Assembly: GCF_015910445.1 (NCBI RefSeq) | Contig: NZ_CP048882.1 | Coordinates: forward strand, 2,294,001-2,358,000 | Source of the DNA: Streptomyces bathyalis | GTDB taxonomy: Bacteria; Actinomycetota; Actinomycetes; Streptomycetales; Streptomycetaceae | DNA length: 64,000 nt | Direction of reading: 5' to 3' | Shown here: positions 51,090 through 59,481 of the stretch, piece by piece | Layout of the letters: each line of letters opens with the position of its first letter | Position numbering within the stretch: the stretch's first letter is position 1 | The notes under the pieces: generated by a model | The model's input: the letters and a program-made list of their open reading frames with translations, nothing else | What the model was told of the DNA's origin: nothing | Database searches by the model: none | Program-made: the position numbers and the translations under genes

Positions 51090-53513
51090 GTGACCATCGC
51101 ACCCGCACCAGAAGCCGCGGCGGGAGCCGCACGCGCCTCCGCTGCCGCGCCGGCGCCCCCGGCCGACGACGGCGCTCTGCTGCGCACCCTCACCGAGCTG
51201 ACCGCCGACCTGCCGGGCACCGGGGCCGAGCGCGTCGCCGCCGCGGTGCTGCGCGGCCGCCGAAAGGGCGCCGGCGAAGCCGAGTTGCGGGCGCTCGCCG
51301 CAGAGGAGGCCGCCGGGCTCATCGGCGAGGAGCCCGCGTACTCGCAGCTCGCGGCGCGGCTGCTCACGCTCGCGATCCGCGACGAGGCCCGTGGGCAGGG
51401 CGCGGAGTTCTTCTCGTCCTCCGTCGCGACGGGGCACCGCGAGGGCCTCATCGCCGACCGCACGGCCGAGTTCGTGCGGGCGCACGCGGAGCGTCTGGAC
51501 GCGCTGGTCGAGGACGCGGTCGCGGGCGGGGCGGACGACCGCTTCGGCTACTTCGGTCTGCGCACGGTCCATTCGCGGTATCTGCTGCGCCATCCCACGA
51601 GCCGGCAGGTGATCGAGACGCCGCAGCACTTCCTTCTGCGTGTCGCCTGCGGGCTGGCCGCGGACGAGACAGAGCAGTCGGCCGTGGAGGTGGCGGAGCT
51701 CTACGCCCTGACGAGTTCGCTCGCGTATCTGCCCTCCTCCCCCACGCTCTTCAACTCCGGTACGCGGCACGCCCAGATGTCGTCCTGCTATCTGCTGGAC
51801 TCGCCGAAGGACGAGCTGGACTCGATCTACGAGCGCTACCAGCAGGTGGCGCGGCTCTCGAAGCACGCGGGCGGCATCGGTCTGTCCTACTCCCGTATCC
51901 GTGCCCGCGGTTCGCTGATCCGCGGCACCAACGGGCACTCCGGCGGCATCGTGCCGTTCCTGCGCACCCTGGACTCCTCCGTCGCCGCCGTGAACCAGGG
52001 CGGCCGGCGCAAGGGAGCCGCGTGCGTCTATCTGGAGACGTGGCACGCGGACATCGAAGAGTTCCTGGAGCTTCGGGACAACACGGGTGAGGAGGCCCGG
52101 CGCACGCACAACCTCAACGTCGCGCACTGGATTCCGGACGAGTTCATGCGCCGCGTGGAGGCCGACGCCGGCTGGTCGCTCTTCTCACCCGCCGACGTAC
52201 CGCGGCTCACCGATGTGTGGGGCGAGGAGTTCGACGCCGCCTACCGCGAGGCCGAGGCCGCCGGACTCGCGGTGCGGCAGGTGCCCGCCCGCCAGCTGTA
52301 CGCGCGCATGATGCGCACCCTCGCGCAGACGGGGAACGGCTGGATGACGTTCAAGGACACCTCCAACCGCACCGCCAACCAGACCGCAGGGCCGGGCCGC
52401 ATCGTGCACTCCTCGAACCTGTGCACCGAGATCCTGGAGGTCACCGACGACGGCGAGACGGCGGTCTGCAACCTGGGATCCGTCAACCTCGCGGCCCACG
52501 TGGGCGAGTCGGGCGAGATGGACTGGGAGCGGCTGGACTCCACCGTCCGCACCGCCGTGACGTTCCTCGACCGCGTCGTGGACATCAACTTCTACCCGAC
52601 GCAGCAGGCCGAGCGCTCCAACTCCCGCTGGCGGCCGGTCGGTCTGGGTCTGATGGGGCTCCAGGACGTCCTCTTCCGCATGCGGCTTCCCTTCGACTCC
52701 GGGGCTGCACGTGAGCTGTCCACGCGGATCTCCGAACGGATCATGCTCGCCGCGTACGAGACCAGCGCCGACCTCGCGGAGCGGCACGGCCCGCTGCCGG
52801 CCTGGGAGGAGACCCGTACGGCGCGCGGAGTGCTGCACCCCGACCACTTTCCGCAGGCCGAACAGGCCTGGCCGGAGCGCTGGTCGGCGCTGCGCGCCCG
52901 CATCTCCCGCACCGGGATGCGCAACGCCCTGCTCCTCGCCGTGGCACCGACCGCGACCATCGCCGCCATCGCCGGTGTGTACGAGTGCATCGAGCCGCAG
53001 GTCTCCAACCTCTTCAAGCGGGAGACGCTCAGCGGCGAGTTCCTGCAGGTGAACGCCTATCTGGTCGCGGAGTTGAAGCGGCTGGGGCTGTGGGACGAGC
53101 GCACCCGGGAGGAACTGCGCGAGAGCAGCGGCTCGGTGCAGGACATCCAGCGGATCCCCGAGGAGGTCCGCCGGCTCTTCCGCACCGCGTGGGAGCTGCC
53201 GCAACGCTCGCTGATCGACATGGCTGCCGCCCGTACGCCGTACCTCGACCAGAGCCAGTCGCTCAACCTCTTCATGGCGGCACCGACGATCGGCAAGCTC
53301 AGCTCGATGTACGCCCACGCCTGGAAGAGCGGCATCAAGACCACGTACTACCTGCGTTCGCGCCCGGCGACGCGGATCGCCCGCGCCGCGGGCGGCACAG
53401 GCACGAACCCGGCGGCAGCCCCTGCCGTCCCCGATCAGCGGGATGCGAGTCCGGCGGACGAAGCCGCCGTCTGCTCCCTGGAGAACCCCGAGTCCTGCGA
53501 GGCGTGCCAGTGA
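51090..53513 (+). CDS. nrdA: Class Ia ribonucleotide reductase large subunit
   Basis: This 807-residue protein has the RNR alpha barrel. MSSCYLLDSP holds the first active-site Cys, SSNLCTEILEV the radical Cys, and AVCNLGSVNL the second redox Cys. PTATIAAIAGVYECIEP follows near 632, and a C-terminal SCEACQ pair accepts electrons. It reduces ribonucleoside diphosphates. The front ~60 residues are Ala-rich and I see no clear ATP cone. Its stop overlaps the nrdB GTG. It is under the cobalamin riboswitch. Confidence 0.93.
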   Translation: MTIAPAPEAAAGAARASAAAPAPPADDGALLRTLTELTADLPGTGAERVAAAVLRGRRKGAGEAELRALAAEEAAGLIGEEPAYSQLAARLLTLAIRDEARGQGAEFFSSSVATGHREGLIADRTAEFVRAHAERLDALVEDAVAGGADDRFGYFGLRTVHSRYLLRHPTSRQVIETPQHFLLRVACGLAADETEQSAVEVAELYALTSSLAYLPSSPTLFNSGTRHAQMSSCYLLDSPKDELDSIYERYQQVARLSKHAGGIGLSYSRIRARGSLIRGTNGHSGGIVPFLRTLDSSVAAVNQGGRRKGAACVYLETWHADIEEFLELRDNTGEEARRTHNLNVAHWIPDEFMRRVEADAGWSLFSPADVPRLTDVWGEEFDAAYREAEAAGLAVRQVPARQLYARMMRTLAQTGNGWMTFKDTSNRTANQTAGPGRIVHSSNLCTEILEVTDDGETAVCNLGSVNLAAHVGESGEMDWERLDSTVRTAVTFLDRVVDINFYPTQQAERSNSRWRPVGLGLMGLQDVLFRMRLPFDSGAARELSTRISERIMLAAYETSADLAERHGPLPAWEETRTARGVLHPDHFPQAEQAWPERWSALRARISRTGMRNALLLAVAPTATIAAIAGVYECIEPQVSNLFKRETLSGEFLQVNAYLVAELKRLGLWDERTREELRESSGSVQDIQRIPEEVRRLFRTAWELPQRSLIDMAAARTPYLDQSQSLNLFMAAPTIGKLSSMYAHAWKSGIKTTYYLRSRPATRIARAAGGTGTNPAAAPAVPDQRDASPADEAAVCSLENPESCEACQ

Positions 53514-54565
53514 CAACCAACCCTCAGAACAACCACGGCCGCCCCGCGGGGAATCTGCTCGACCCGGGCTTCGAGCTGACGCTGCGCCCGATGCGCTACC
53601 CCGGCTTCTACGACCGCTATCGCGACGCCATCAAGAACACCTGGACCGTGGAGGAGGTCGACCTCCACTCCGACGTCTCCGACCTCGCCAAGCTCACGCC
53701 CGGCGAGCAGCACATGATCAGCCGCCTCGTCGCGTTCTTCGCCACGGGTGACTCGATCGTGGCGAACAATCTCGTGCTCTCCCTCTACAAGCACATCAAC
53801 TCCCCCGAGGCACGCCTGTATCTCTCGCGTCAGCTCTTCGAGGAGGCAGTGCACGTCCAGTTCTATCTGACGCTGCTGGACACATATCTGCCGGACGTCG
53901 ACGAGCGCGCGGAGGCCTTCGCGGCCGTCGAGAACATCCCGTCCATCCGGGAGAAGGCTCAGTTCTGCTTCCGCTGGATGGCGGCGCTCGAGGAGGGCGA
54001 GGGCGCGGAGCGGATCGATCGGCTGGAGAGCCGTGCGGACAGGCGGCGCTTCCTGCTGAACCTGATCTGCTTCGCGGCCTGCATCGAGGGGCTCTTCTTC
54101 TACGGGGCGTTCGCCTACGTCTACTGGTTCCGCTCGCGTGGACTGCTGCACGGGCTGGCGACGGGCACCAACTGGGTCTTCCGTGACGAGTCGATGCACA
54201 TGTCCTTCGCCTTCGACGTCGTGGACACCGTGCGCGAGGAGGAGCCCGAACTCTTCGACGCCGAGCTGGAGAAGGAGGTGACGGAGATGCTGGAGGAGGC
54301 GGTGGAGGCGGAGCTGCAGTTCGCCCGCGACCTGTGCGGCGAGGGCCTGCCGGGGATGAACACCGAGTCGATGGAGCAGTATCTGCGGGCCGTCGCCGAC
54401 CAGCGGCTCGTGCGGCTGGGCTTCCCGGCGCGCTACGGGGCCCGCAACCCCTTCTCCTTCATGGAGCTGCAGAACGTGCAGGAGCTGACCAACTTCTTCG
54501 AGCGGCGAGCCTCGGCCTACCAGGTGGCCGTCGAGGGGTCGGTCGCCTTCGACGACGACTTCTGA
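53510..54565 (+). CDS. nrdB: Class Ia ribonucleotide reductase small subunit
   Basis: This 351-residue ferritin-like protein has the di-iron ligands visible as Asp in ATGDSIVANN, Glu and His in LFEEAVHVQFY, Glu in CIEGLFF and Glu/His in RDESMHMSF. The radical Tyr follows the His in HVQFYL. It supplies the radical to NrdA, and its acidic tail (AFDDDF) docks on the large subunit. The GTG at 53510 overlaps the nrdA stop. No nrdS-like gene follows; a terminator does. Confidence 0.93.
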   Translation: MTTNPQNNHGRPAGNLLDPGFELTLRPMRYPGFYDRYRDAIKNTWTVEEVDLHSDVSDLAKLTPGEQHMISRLVAFFATGDSIVANNLVLSLYKHINSPEARLYLSRQLFEEAVHVQFYLTLLDTYLPDVDERAEAFAAVENIPSIREKAQFCFRWMAALEEGEGAERIDRLESRADRRRFLLNLICFAACIEGLFFYGAFAYVYWFRSRGLLHGLATGTNWVFRDESMHMSFAFDVVDTVREEEPELFDAELEKEVTEMLEEAVEAELQFARDLCGEGLPGMNTESMEQYLRAVADQRLVRLGFPARYGARNPFSFMELQNVQELTNFFERRASAYQVAVEGSVAFDDDF

Positions 54566-54624
54566 CGGGCGGCCACCTCTGAGTCAGTCGCGGCACGACC
54601 TCCGAGCCAGTCGCGGCATGGGCA

Positions 54625-54653
54625 AGGGGGCCGCGCTTCCGGCGCGGCCCCCT
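54625..54653. terminator. Bidirectional terminator after nrdB
   Basis: AGGGGGCCGCGC (54625-54636) pairs fully with GCGCGGCCCCCT (54642-54653) around a 5-base loop. It lies between convergent nrdB and the secreted-protein gene. A degenerate direct repeat (GAGTCAGTCGCGGCA/GAGCCAGTCGCGGCA) precedes it. Confidence 0.88.
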
Positions 54654-54688
54654 CATTCGCAATTCCTGTTCCCGCCGAGCCAGTTCGC

Positions 54689-55219
54689 TCAGCCCTTGCC
54701 ACCCTTCAGGCAGCCCCCGCAGTTGTGGAACGTGACGTCCCAGTGGTTGGTCTCGTCGAAGTAGATGTTCCCCGACCCGGACTCCCACTTGTTTCCACCG
54801 ATGGAGGTGAAGGTGTTCTTGACGTAGTTGGTCAGGCAGCTCGTCATGTGGAAGTCGAGCTTGTAGCCGTTCCAGTGGCTGTACGTGCCGTCCGCGTGGC
54901 CGGTCTCGGTGCCGCCCGTGACGGTCAGGTCGCACTTGCTGGCGTTCTTGAGGGTGATGGCCCCGTCGATCGTCGCCGAGTTGACCTGCTCCAGCGAGGT
55001 GCAGTTCGGCCGGTTGCGGTCCGAGCAGCCGCCGCTCGACGTGATGCTGATGCCGGCCCCGTTGAGCTTGCTCGCCGCGGCGGAGTGGCTCATCTTCGCG
55101 AGCGGGCTCGCTTCCTTGGGCTCGGCGGTCGTTGCCTCCGCCACGTACGCGGTGGAGAAGATCGCGAGTGCCATCGCCGAAGCGCCGACGGCTGCCCGCA
55201 GGGCGATCTTTCTGTTCAT
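54689..55219 (-). CDS. Secreted protein with M15-like zinc-site pattern
   Basis: This 176-residue protein has a clear Sec signal peptide (cleavage near AEA-TTA, residue ~29). The mature part is Cys-rich and secreted. GTYSHWNGYKLDF carries H-x2-G-x3-D, the first zinc motif of M15 peptidases, and DETNHWDVTFH could give the last His. The ordinary VTSG strand of M15 enzymes appears as LTVTGGTETGH. It is next to a true M15 carboxypeptidase gene. I infer a divergent peptidoglycan peptidase, with modest confidence in the enzymatic call. Confidence 0.7.
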   Translation of the reverse strand: MNRKIALRAAVGASAMALAIFSTAYVAEATTAEPKEASPLAKMSHSAAASKLNGAGISITSSGGCSDRNRPNCTSLEQVNSATIDGAITLKNASKCDLTVTGGTETGHADGTYSHWNGYKLDFHMTSCLTNYVKNTFTSIGGNKWESGSGNIYFDETNHWDVTFHNCGGCLKGGKG

Positions 55220-55311
55220 GGGGGGTTGGTTTCCTTCCTGGAATGGATCAGGGCTGGCGTTGGGAGAGCGAGTCGTGCGAGTGAGATCCGTGTACGTGGG
55301 GTTCGTGCACG

Positions 55312-56064
55312 TCAGGAGCTGACCCCGCAGTTGGGGGCGTCCCAGTACTTGCTGGAGCGGTGGTCCACGTGAGTGTGGTCGTCATGCCCCGGGTAGCCCG
55401 GCCCGAGGATGCCGTGGAAGCCGCGGTTGCGTGCCTCCTTGGCGAGCGTGCAGAGCGAGTGAGGTCCGGAGCCGAGGTCTGCCGCGTCACCGAAGAGGTG
55501 ACGGCTCGAAGGGGCCCCGCCCACCTGGTCGTTGCAGGCCTTGGACCGGAATCCGCTGGTGACCCTGATCGACTCGTCACCGAGCGCGTGCCGCATGGCC
55601 TCCAGCTTCCACATGGTTCGCAGCGCGTTGGACTTGGCCTCGGCGGCGCTGACGGCACCGCCGCTCCAGTCGGAGTTGCAGTTGTTCAGCTCGCCGAAGG
55701 CGAAGTGGACGGGCGAGCAGTCGTCGTCCTGCAGCTCGTAGATCTTGTTGTACGTGGCCGCGTCGGCCTTGCCGCTTGCGCTCAGCCCGTAGGCCTGCTG
55801 GAAGCGGGTCACGGCGGCCTTCGTGGCGGGACCGAACTGGCCGTCGACAGCGATGACTTCACCGCTCGCCGGATAGCCGGACACCCGGACCTGCAGTTGC
55901 TTGACGTCGTCCCCGGAAGCGCCTTCTGCGAGATCGCGGTTCCAGGTGAAACAGCCGTCCGCGGCGCGCGCCGGTCCCGCGGTCGCGACGGCGGACGTGC
56001 CCACCAGAACAGCTGCCGCGACCATGACAAGTGTCAGCACGGCTCTGACCATACGTCGGGGCAT
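55312..56064 (-). CDS. Secreted zinc D-Ala-D-Ala carboxypeptidase (M15) with peptidoglycan-binding domain
   Basis: This 250-residue protein has a signal peptide (residues 1-~34), a peptidoglycan-binding domain 1 (VKQLQVRVSGYPASGEV, FGPATKAAVTRFQQAYG) and a C-terminal M15 domain. Its zinc site is SSRHLFGDAADL (S-x-H-x2-G-x-A-x-D) plus DDHTHVDHR (HxH). It resembles the Streptomyces albus G DD-carboxypeptidase, which trims D-Ala from stem peptides outside the cell. The ATG at 56064 follows GGAGGCACC. Confidence 0.9.
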   Translation of the reverse strand: MPRRMVRAVLTLVMVAAAVLVGTSAVATAGPARAADGCFTWNRDLAEGASGDDVKQLQVRVSGYPASGEVIAVDGQFGPATKAAVTRFQQAYGLSASGKADAATYNKIYELQDDDCSPVHFAFGELNNCNSDWSGGAVSAAEAKSNALRTMWKLEAMRHALGDESIRVTSGFRSKACNDQVGGAPSSRHLFGDAADLGSGPHSLCTLAKEARNRGFHGILGPGYPGHDDHTHVDHRSSKYWDAPNCGVSS

Positions 56065-56221
56065 GGTGCCTCCATGGATGTGGGGAGTGACCACAGAGCT
56101 TGTCGTGACAAAGGGAACGCGTCAACAACTGCCAGGAAATGCCAATGGACAAGGCCACTGAATGACGGTCACCCCGGCGACCCCGCTGCGAACCGCCGGT
56201 GCCACGAGCCCGCCGCGCAGC

Positions 56222-56262
56222 ACGACCGCCGCCCGGCACCATCGGCACCGGGCGGCGGTCGT
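56222..56262. terminator. 15-bp terminator downstream of def
   Basis: ACGACCGCCGCCCGG (56222-56236) pairs fully with 56248-56262 around an 11-base loop. It lies 30 bases after the peptide deformylase stop on the minus strand. Confidence 0.85.
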
Positions 56263-56292
56263 ACGGCGAGGAGCGGGAGATCCCGCTCCGCG

Positions 56293-56976
56293 TCAGTCGT
56301 TGGGCACGGTCTCGTACCGCGGCGTGCCCTCGGCCATCTGCCGCAGGGCGTCCTTGCGTTCACGCTTCGAGAGCCGGTCGATGTAGAGGTACCCGTAAAG
56401 GTGATCCGTCTCGTGCTGAAGGCAGCGGGCGAAGTAGCCGGTGCCCTCCACCGCAATGGGCTTGCCCTCGGCGTCCTGGCCGCGCACGACCGCGTAGTCG
56501 GGGCGCGCGAGGGCCTCGTAGGCGCCGGGAACCGACAGGCAGCCCTCGTTGGAGTCGTCCAGATTGCGGCTGCCGGCGGGGAGTTCGTCCAGCACCGGGT
56601 TGCAGACGGCACCGACGTGCCGCACACCCTCGTCGTCCACGCAGTCGTAGACGAAGACCTTCAGGTCGACGCCGATCTGGTTCGCCGCGAGGCCGACGCC
56701 CTCGGCCGCCCGCTGGCTCGCGAACATGTCGTCGATGAGGGAGGCCAGTTCGTCGTCGAAGGAGGTGACGTCCTTGCACTCCTTGTGCAGCACCGGGTTC
56801 CCGACGACGGTGATCGGGCGCGCCGTTCCGCGCTCACGATGGGCGTTCTCGCGGGCCTCGCAGTCCCTGGTGTCGTCCACGAAGCCGGAACCTGCCGTGG
56901 CAGCTGCCCCCACCACAGACTCCCCGCTGATCTCCTGCTGCTGTCGCGCCATCCCGCCGCTTGCCTTCCTCGCCAC
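56293..56976 (-). CDS. def: Peptide deformylase
   Basis: This 227-residue protein has the three PDF motifs: [10 protein letters not shown] near residue 94, EGCLSVPG near 143 with the metal Cys, and QHETDHLYG near 186 with the HExxH-type site. It removes the formyl group from nascent peptides. A ~45-residue N-terminal extension precedes the core. The start may be GTG 56976 or ATG 56952. Confidence 0.92.
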   Translation of the reverse strand: MARKASGGMARQQQEISGESVVGAAATAGSGFVDDTRDCEARENAHRERGTARPITVVGNPVLHKECKDVTSFDDELASLIDDMFASQRAAEGVGLAANQIGVDLKVFVYDCVDDEGVRHVGAVCNPVLDELPAGSRNLDDSNEGCLSVPGAYEALARPDYAVVRGQDAEGKPIAVEGTGYFARCLQHETDHLYGYLYIDRLSKRERKDALRQMAEGTPRYETVPND

Positions 56977-57063
56977 GTGAACCGTCGCCTCACAGCGTAG
57001 CCGGATGCACGGCGCGGCCGTTCCGGGAGCGGGGTATGCCCGGACCTCACCGGAAAAGGCCGG

Positions 57064-58062
57064 TCAGCAGACCTCTTCGAGATCGCGCCACTCGCGGCTG
57101 TCAGGACTGTCCGAGACCCAGCTGTCCAGGAGTCCCCGTACGAGGCCCTCCGGCGCGGCCAGCCCGCACTCGCGCTCGGGGACCCACAGGTCGCCCGGCC
57201 CCCCGGGCGTCATGTGACCGAGCGGGCCCGGATGCCCCGGCGAGCTGTGGTCGTGCGGGTCGACGTGCGTGGAACCGTCACCCTCGTCGGCGGGCATGCT
57301 GCTCTCCGAGCACGTGCGGCACAGCAGCCGCACCGAGGACGACCAGTCCTCCGCCGCGAAGCCGGCGTCCGCGGCCAGCCGCTCCAGCGCGTCACGGTCG
57401 GCCTCGGTGGCCGCCTGCAGCAGAACCACCCATGTGGGTACGGGCGAGGGCGCCCAGAGCTCGATCTCGTCGAAGACCGGGAAGGAAGGCCCGCTCCTCG
57501 TGGTGCGTTCGCCGTGCGGCACGCCGTCGTGGAGCACCACCTCGCCCCAGCGCCGCCCGGAGGACGGCAGTGGAATGCTCTGGATCTCGACGCGCGCCGG
57601 GTCGATCCGGCGTCCCCACACGACCTCGGCCTCGCCCTCCGGCGAGAGCCGGACGGCCGCGCTGCCCAGCTGCATGCCGGACGGTTCGGCGACCGACGCG
57701 GTCTGGGACTGCCCGGGCACGCGCAGCCCGTACGCCTGCCAGGCCCGGCGGGCCAGCGGCCAGTCCTGCAGCGCCGTGGCGGCGATGCCCACGTTCCACC
57801 AGTCGGGAGCGCCCGTCTGGCGCTCCAGGAGCGCGACGGCGCGCAGCCCCGCGGTGCGGGCCTGCTCCCAGTCATGCCGGAACTTGTGCAGCAACGCGAG
57901 ATTGAACCAGGACTCGGACAGCCACGGCTCGAGGTCGGCGGCCTGTGTGAGCAGCGCGTCCGCGTCCTCGTAGCGACCGTCGCCGATGAGCGTGAAAGCA
58001 CGGTCCGTCGCCTGCCGCCACGAGGCGGAGGGACGATGCCTCACCCTGCCGAAGATCCTCAC
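57064..58062 (-). CDS. TPR-repeat protein of unknown function
   Basis: This 332-residue cytoplasmic protein has TPR repeats over residues ~20-115 (AFTLIGDGRYEDADALLTQA, SWFNLALLHKFRHDWEQART). A C-terminal region follows with two Cys pairs (LLCRTCSESS and later ECGL) and a His/Pro-rich linker. The GTG at 58062 follows GGCGGGAAC, and upstream in-frame sequence lacks coding character. It is conserved in Streptomyces near def as I recall, but has no assigned role. Confidence 0.75.
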   Translation of the reverse strand: MRIFGRVRHRPSASWRQATDRAFTLIGDGRYEDADALLTQAADLEPWLSESWFNLALLHKFRHDWEQARTAGLRAVALLERQTGAPDWWNVGIAATALQDWPLARRAWQAYGLRVPGQSQTASVAEPSGMQLGSAAVRLSPEGEAEVVWGRRIDPARVEIQSIPLPSSGRRWGEVVLHDGVPHGERTTRSGPSFPVFDEIELWAPSPVPTWVVLLQAATEADRDALERLAADAGFAAEDWSSSVRLLCRTCSESSMPADEGDGSTHVDPHDHSSPGHPGPLGHMTPGGPGDLWVPERECGLAAPEGLVRGLLDSWVSDSPDSREWRDLEEVC

Positions 58063-58236
58063 GATGTTCCCGCCTGATTCCCGCCTGTCGACCGGCTGCT
58101 GCTCGCACTCGCTCCTGCTCACGGCGCTGTTCGTCCGACTGCCCCGTGCCCGCTGTGAGCACGGCCTGCGCCCTCCCCGGAGTTCCCCTCTCGCATCCAA
58201 CCATGCCCGTGCGGAGGCCTGCTCACTACCCGGGCG

Positions 58237-59481
58237 TCAACTCATGGCCCCGCGCGACACCACGCGTGACAGGGCATCCACGACGCGTGGTTCGTAGTCG
58301 TGTGCGCACCCGAGCCTGAGCTTCTCGATCGCCCGCAACGACCTCTCGATGGAAGCCTTCCCGGCGACCATGTCCTCATAAGCGTTGACGGCACGGACGA
58401 TACGCGCTGTGAGCGGTTGCTCACGGAAAGGACTGGCCTGCCGTTCGACCACCACGGCGACATCCGACGCCACGCCCGTCTGACGCACCACAGCGCCGCC
58501 CAGCAGCGCGATGCGGCGCTGAAGCTCGGGTTCGAGCCCTTCCGTGGCGCCCGAAGCGACCGGATCGACGAGGGAGAGCTGGCCGATGTCGTGCATGAGC
58601 GCCGCGTACTCCAGCACGGTGAGGTCGGGCTCGCTCAGCCCCAGCTCGCGCCCGACCGCGCAGCTGAGCTCGGCGACCCTGCGCGCATGGCCGGGCGGCG
58701 TGTAGCCCGCCACTTCGGTGGAGCGCGCGAGGGAAGCGATGGTCTGCCGGTACGTGGAGCGTACGGAGGCGTACCTGCCGAAGGAGAACTGTGTGAGCAG
58801 CAGCGGTACGCAGAAGACGGGCAGGGCCCAGAGCCCGGCGGCGGCAACGGCGAGCGCGATCACTGCTCCGGTCGCCCCGATGGCCGGGGCTATGCCGACG
58901 CGGGCGCGCAGCTGGTCGCGCAGCAGCGGACCGACGGGCCTGCGGGTGCTGACCGCGGCGAACACGGCCGCAAGGACGGCGTCGCAGAGCCCCGTCAGCA
59001 ACGTGACGGCGAGCAGCAAGAGCGCGTAGTACGGGCCGCGCCCCACCGAGTGCGTCAACGCGCCGGAGTTGTACAGGGGTTGGAAACAGGTGGCGGCGAA
59101 GCCGACGGCGAGCACTCCGCGCAAGGCATGGTCCACTTCGAGTGAGGGACCTCTCATCGCGCGGGGCGCGTGGCCTGCCAGGGCGGCGACGATCACCACG
59201 GCGACGACCTGAAAGACACCGTGCGAGGTGGCCTGGCCGCCGACCTCGCCGAGCAGGGCGTAGCCCAGAGCGCCGGCCGCGCCCAGCGGCGCGCTGGTGG
59301 GAGCGCGGCCGTCGTGGTCGCGGCCGGGCAGTCGCACCCGTGCGGATTCGCCGACCGCGACGACAGCGGCGAACGCAAGCGCCACCCAAGGCTGTTCGAG
59401 CCCTCGCCACAGCGTGATGCCGAGCGCGGCACAGCAGAGGGCGACGGCCGCGGTGCGGCACAGTACGACGACGGACCTCAT
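58237..59481 (-). CDS. Membrane HD-domain protein, degenerate HD-GYP
   Basis: This 414-residue protein has about eight membrane helices in the first ~240 residues and a C-terminal HD domain (HARRVAELSCAVG, ALMHDIGQLSL) near 265-330. The GYP loop of c-di-GMP phosphodiesterases is missing; VERQASPFREQPL stands in its place. Its ATG overlaps the stop of the next gene upstream, a complete HD-GYP protein, so the two are likely co-made and may form a heteromer. Confidence 0.82.
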   Translation of the reverse strand: MRSVVVLCRTAAVALCCAALGITLWRGLEQPWVALAFAAVVAVGESARVRLPGRDHDGRAPTSAPLGAAGALGYALLGEVGGQATSHGVFQVVAVVIVAALAGHAPRAMRGPSLEVDHALRGVLAVGFAATCFQPLYNSGALTHSVGRGPYYALLLLAVTLLTGLCDAVLAAVFAAVSTRRPVGPLLRDQLRARVGIAPAIGATGAVIALAVAAAGLWALPVFCVPLLLTQFSFGRYASVRSTYRQTIASLARSTEVAGYTPPGHARRVAELSCAVGRELGLSEPDLTVLEYAALMHDIGQLSLVDPVASGATEGLEPELQRRIALLGGAVVRQTGVASDVAVVVERQASPFREQPLTARIVRAVNAYEDMVAGKASIERSLRAIEKLRLGCAHDYEPRVVDALSRVVSRGAMS

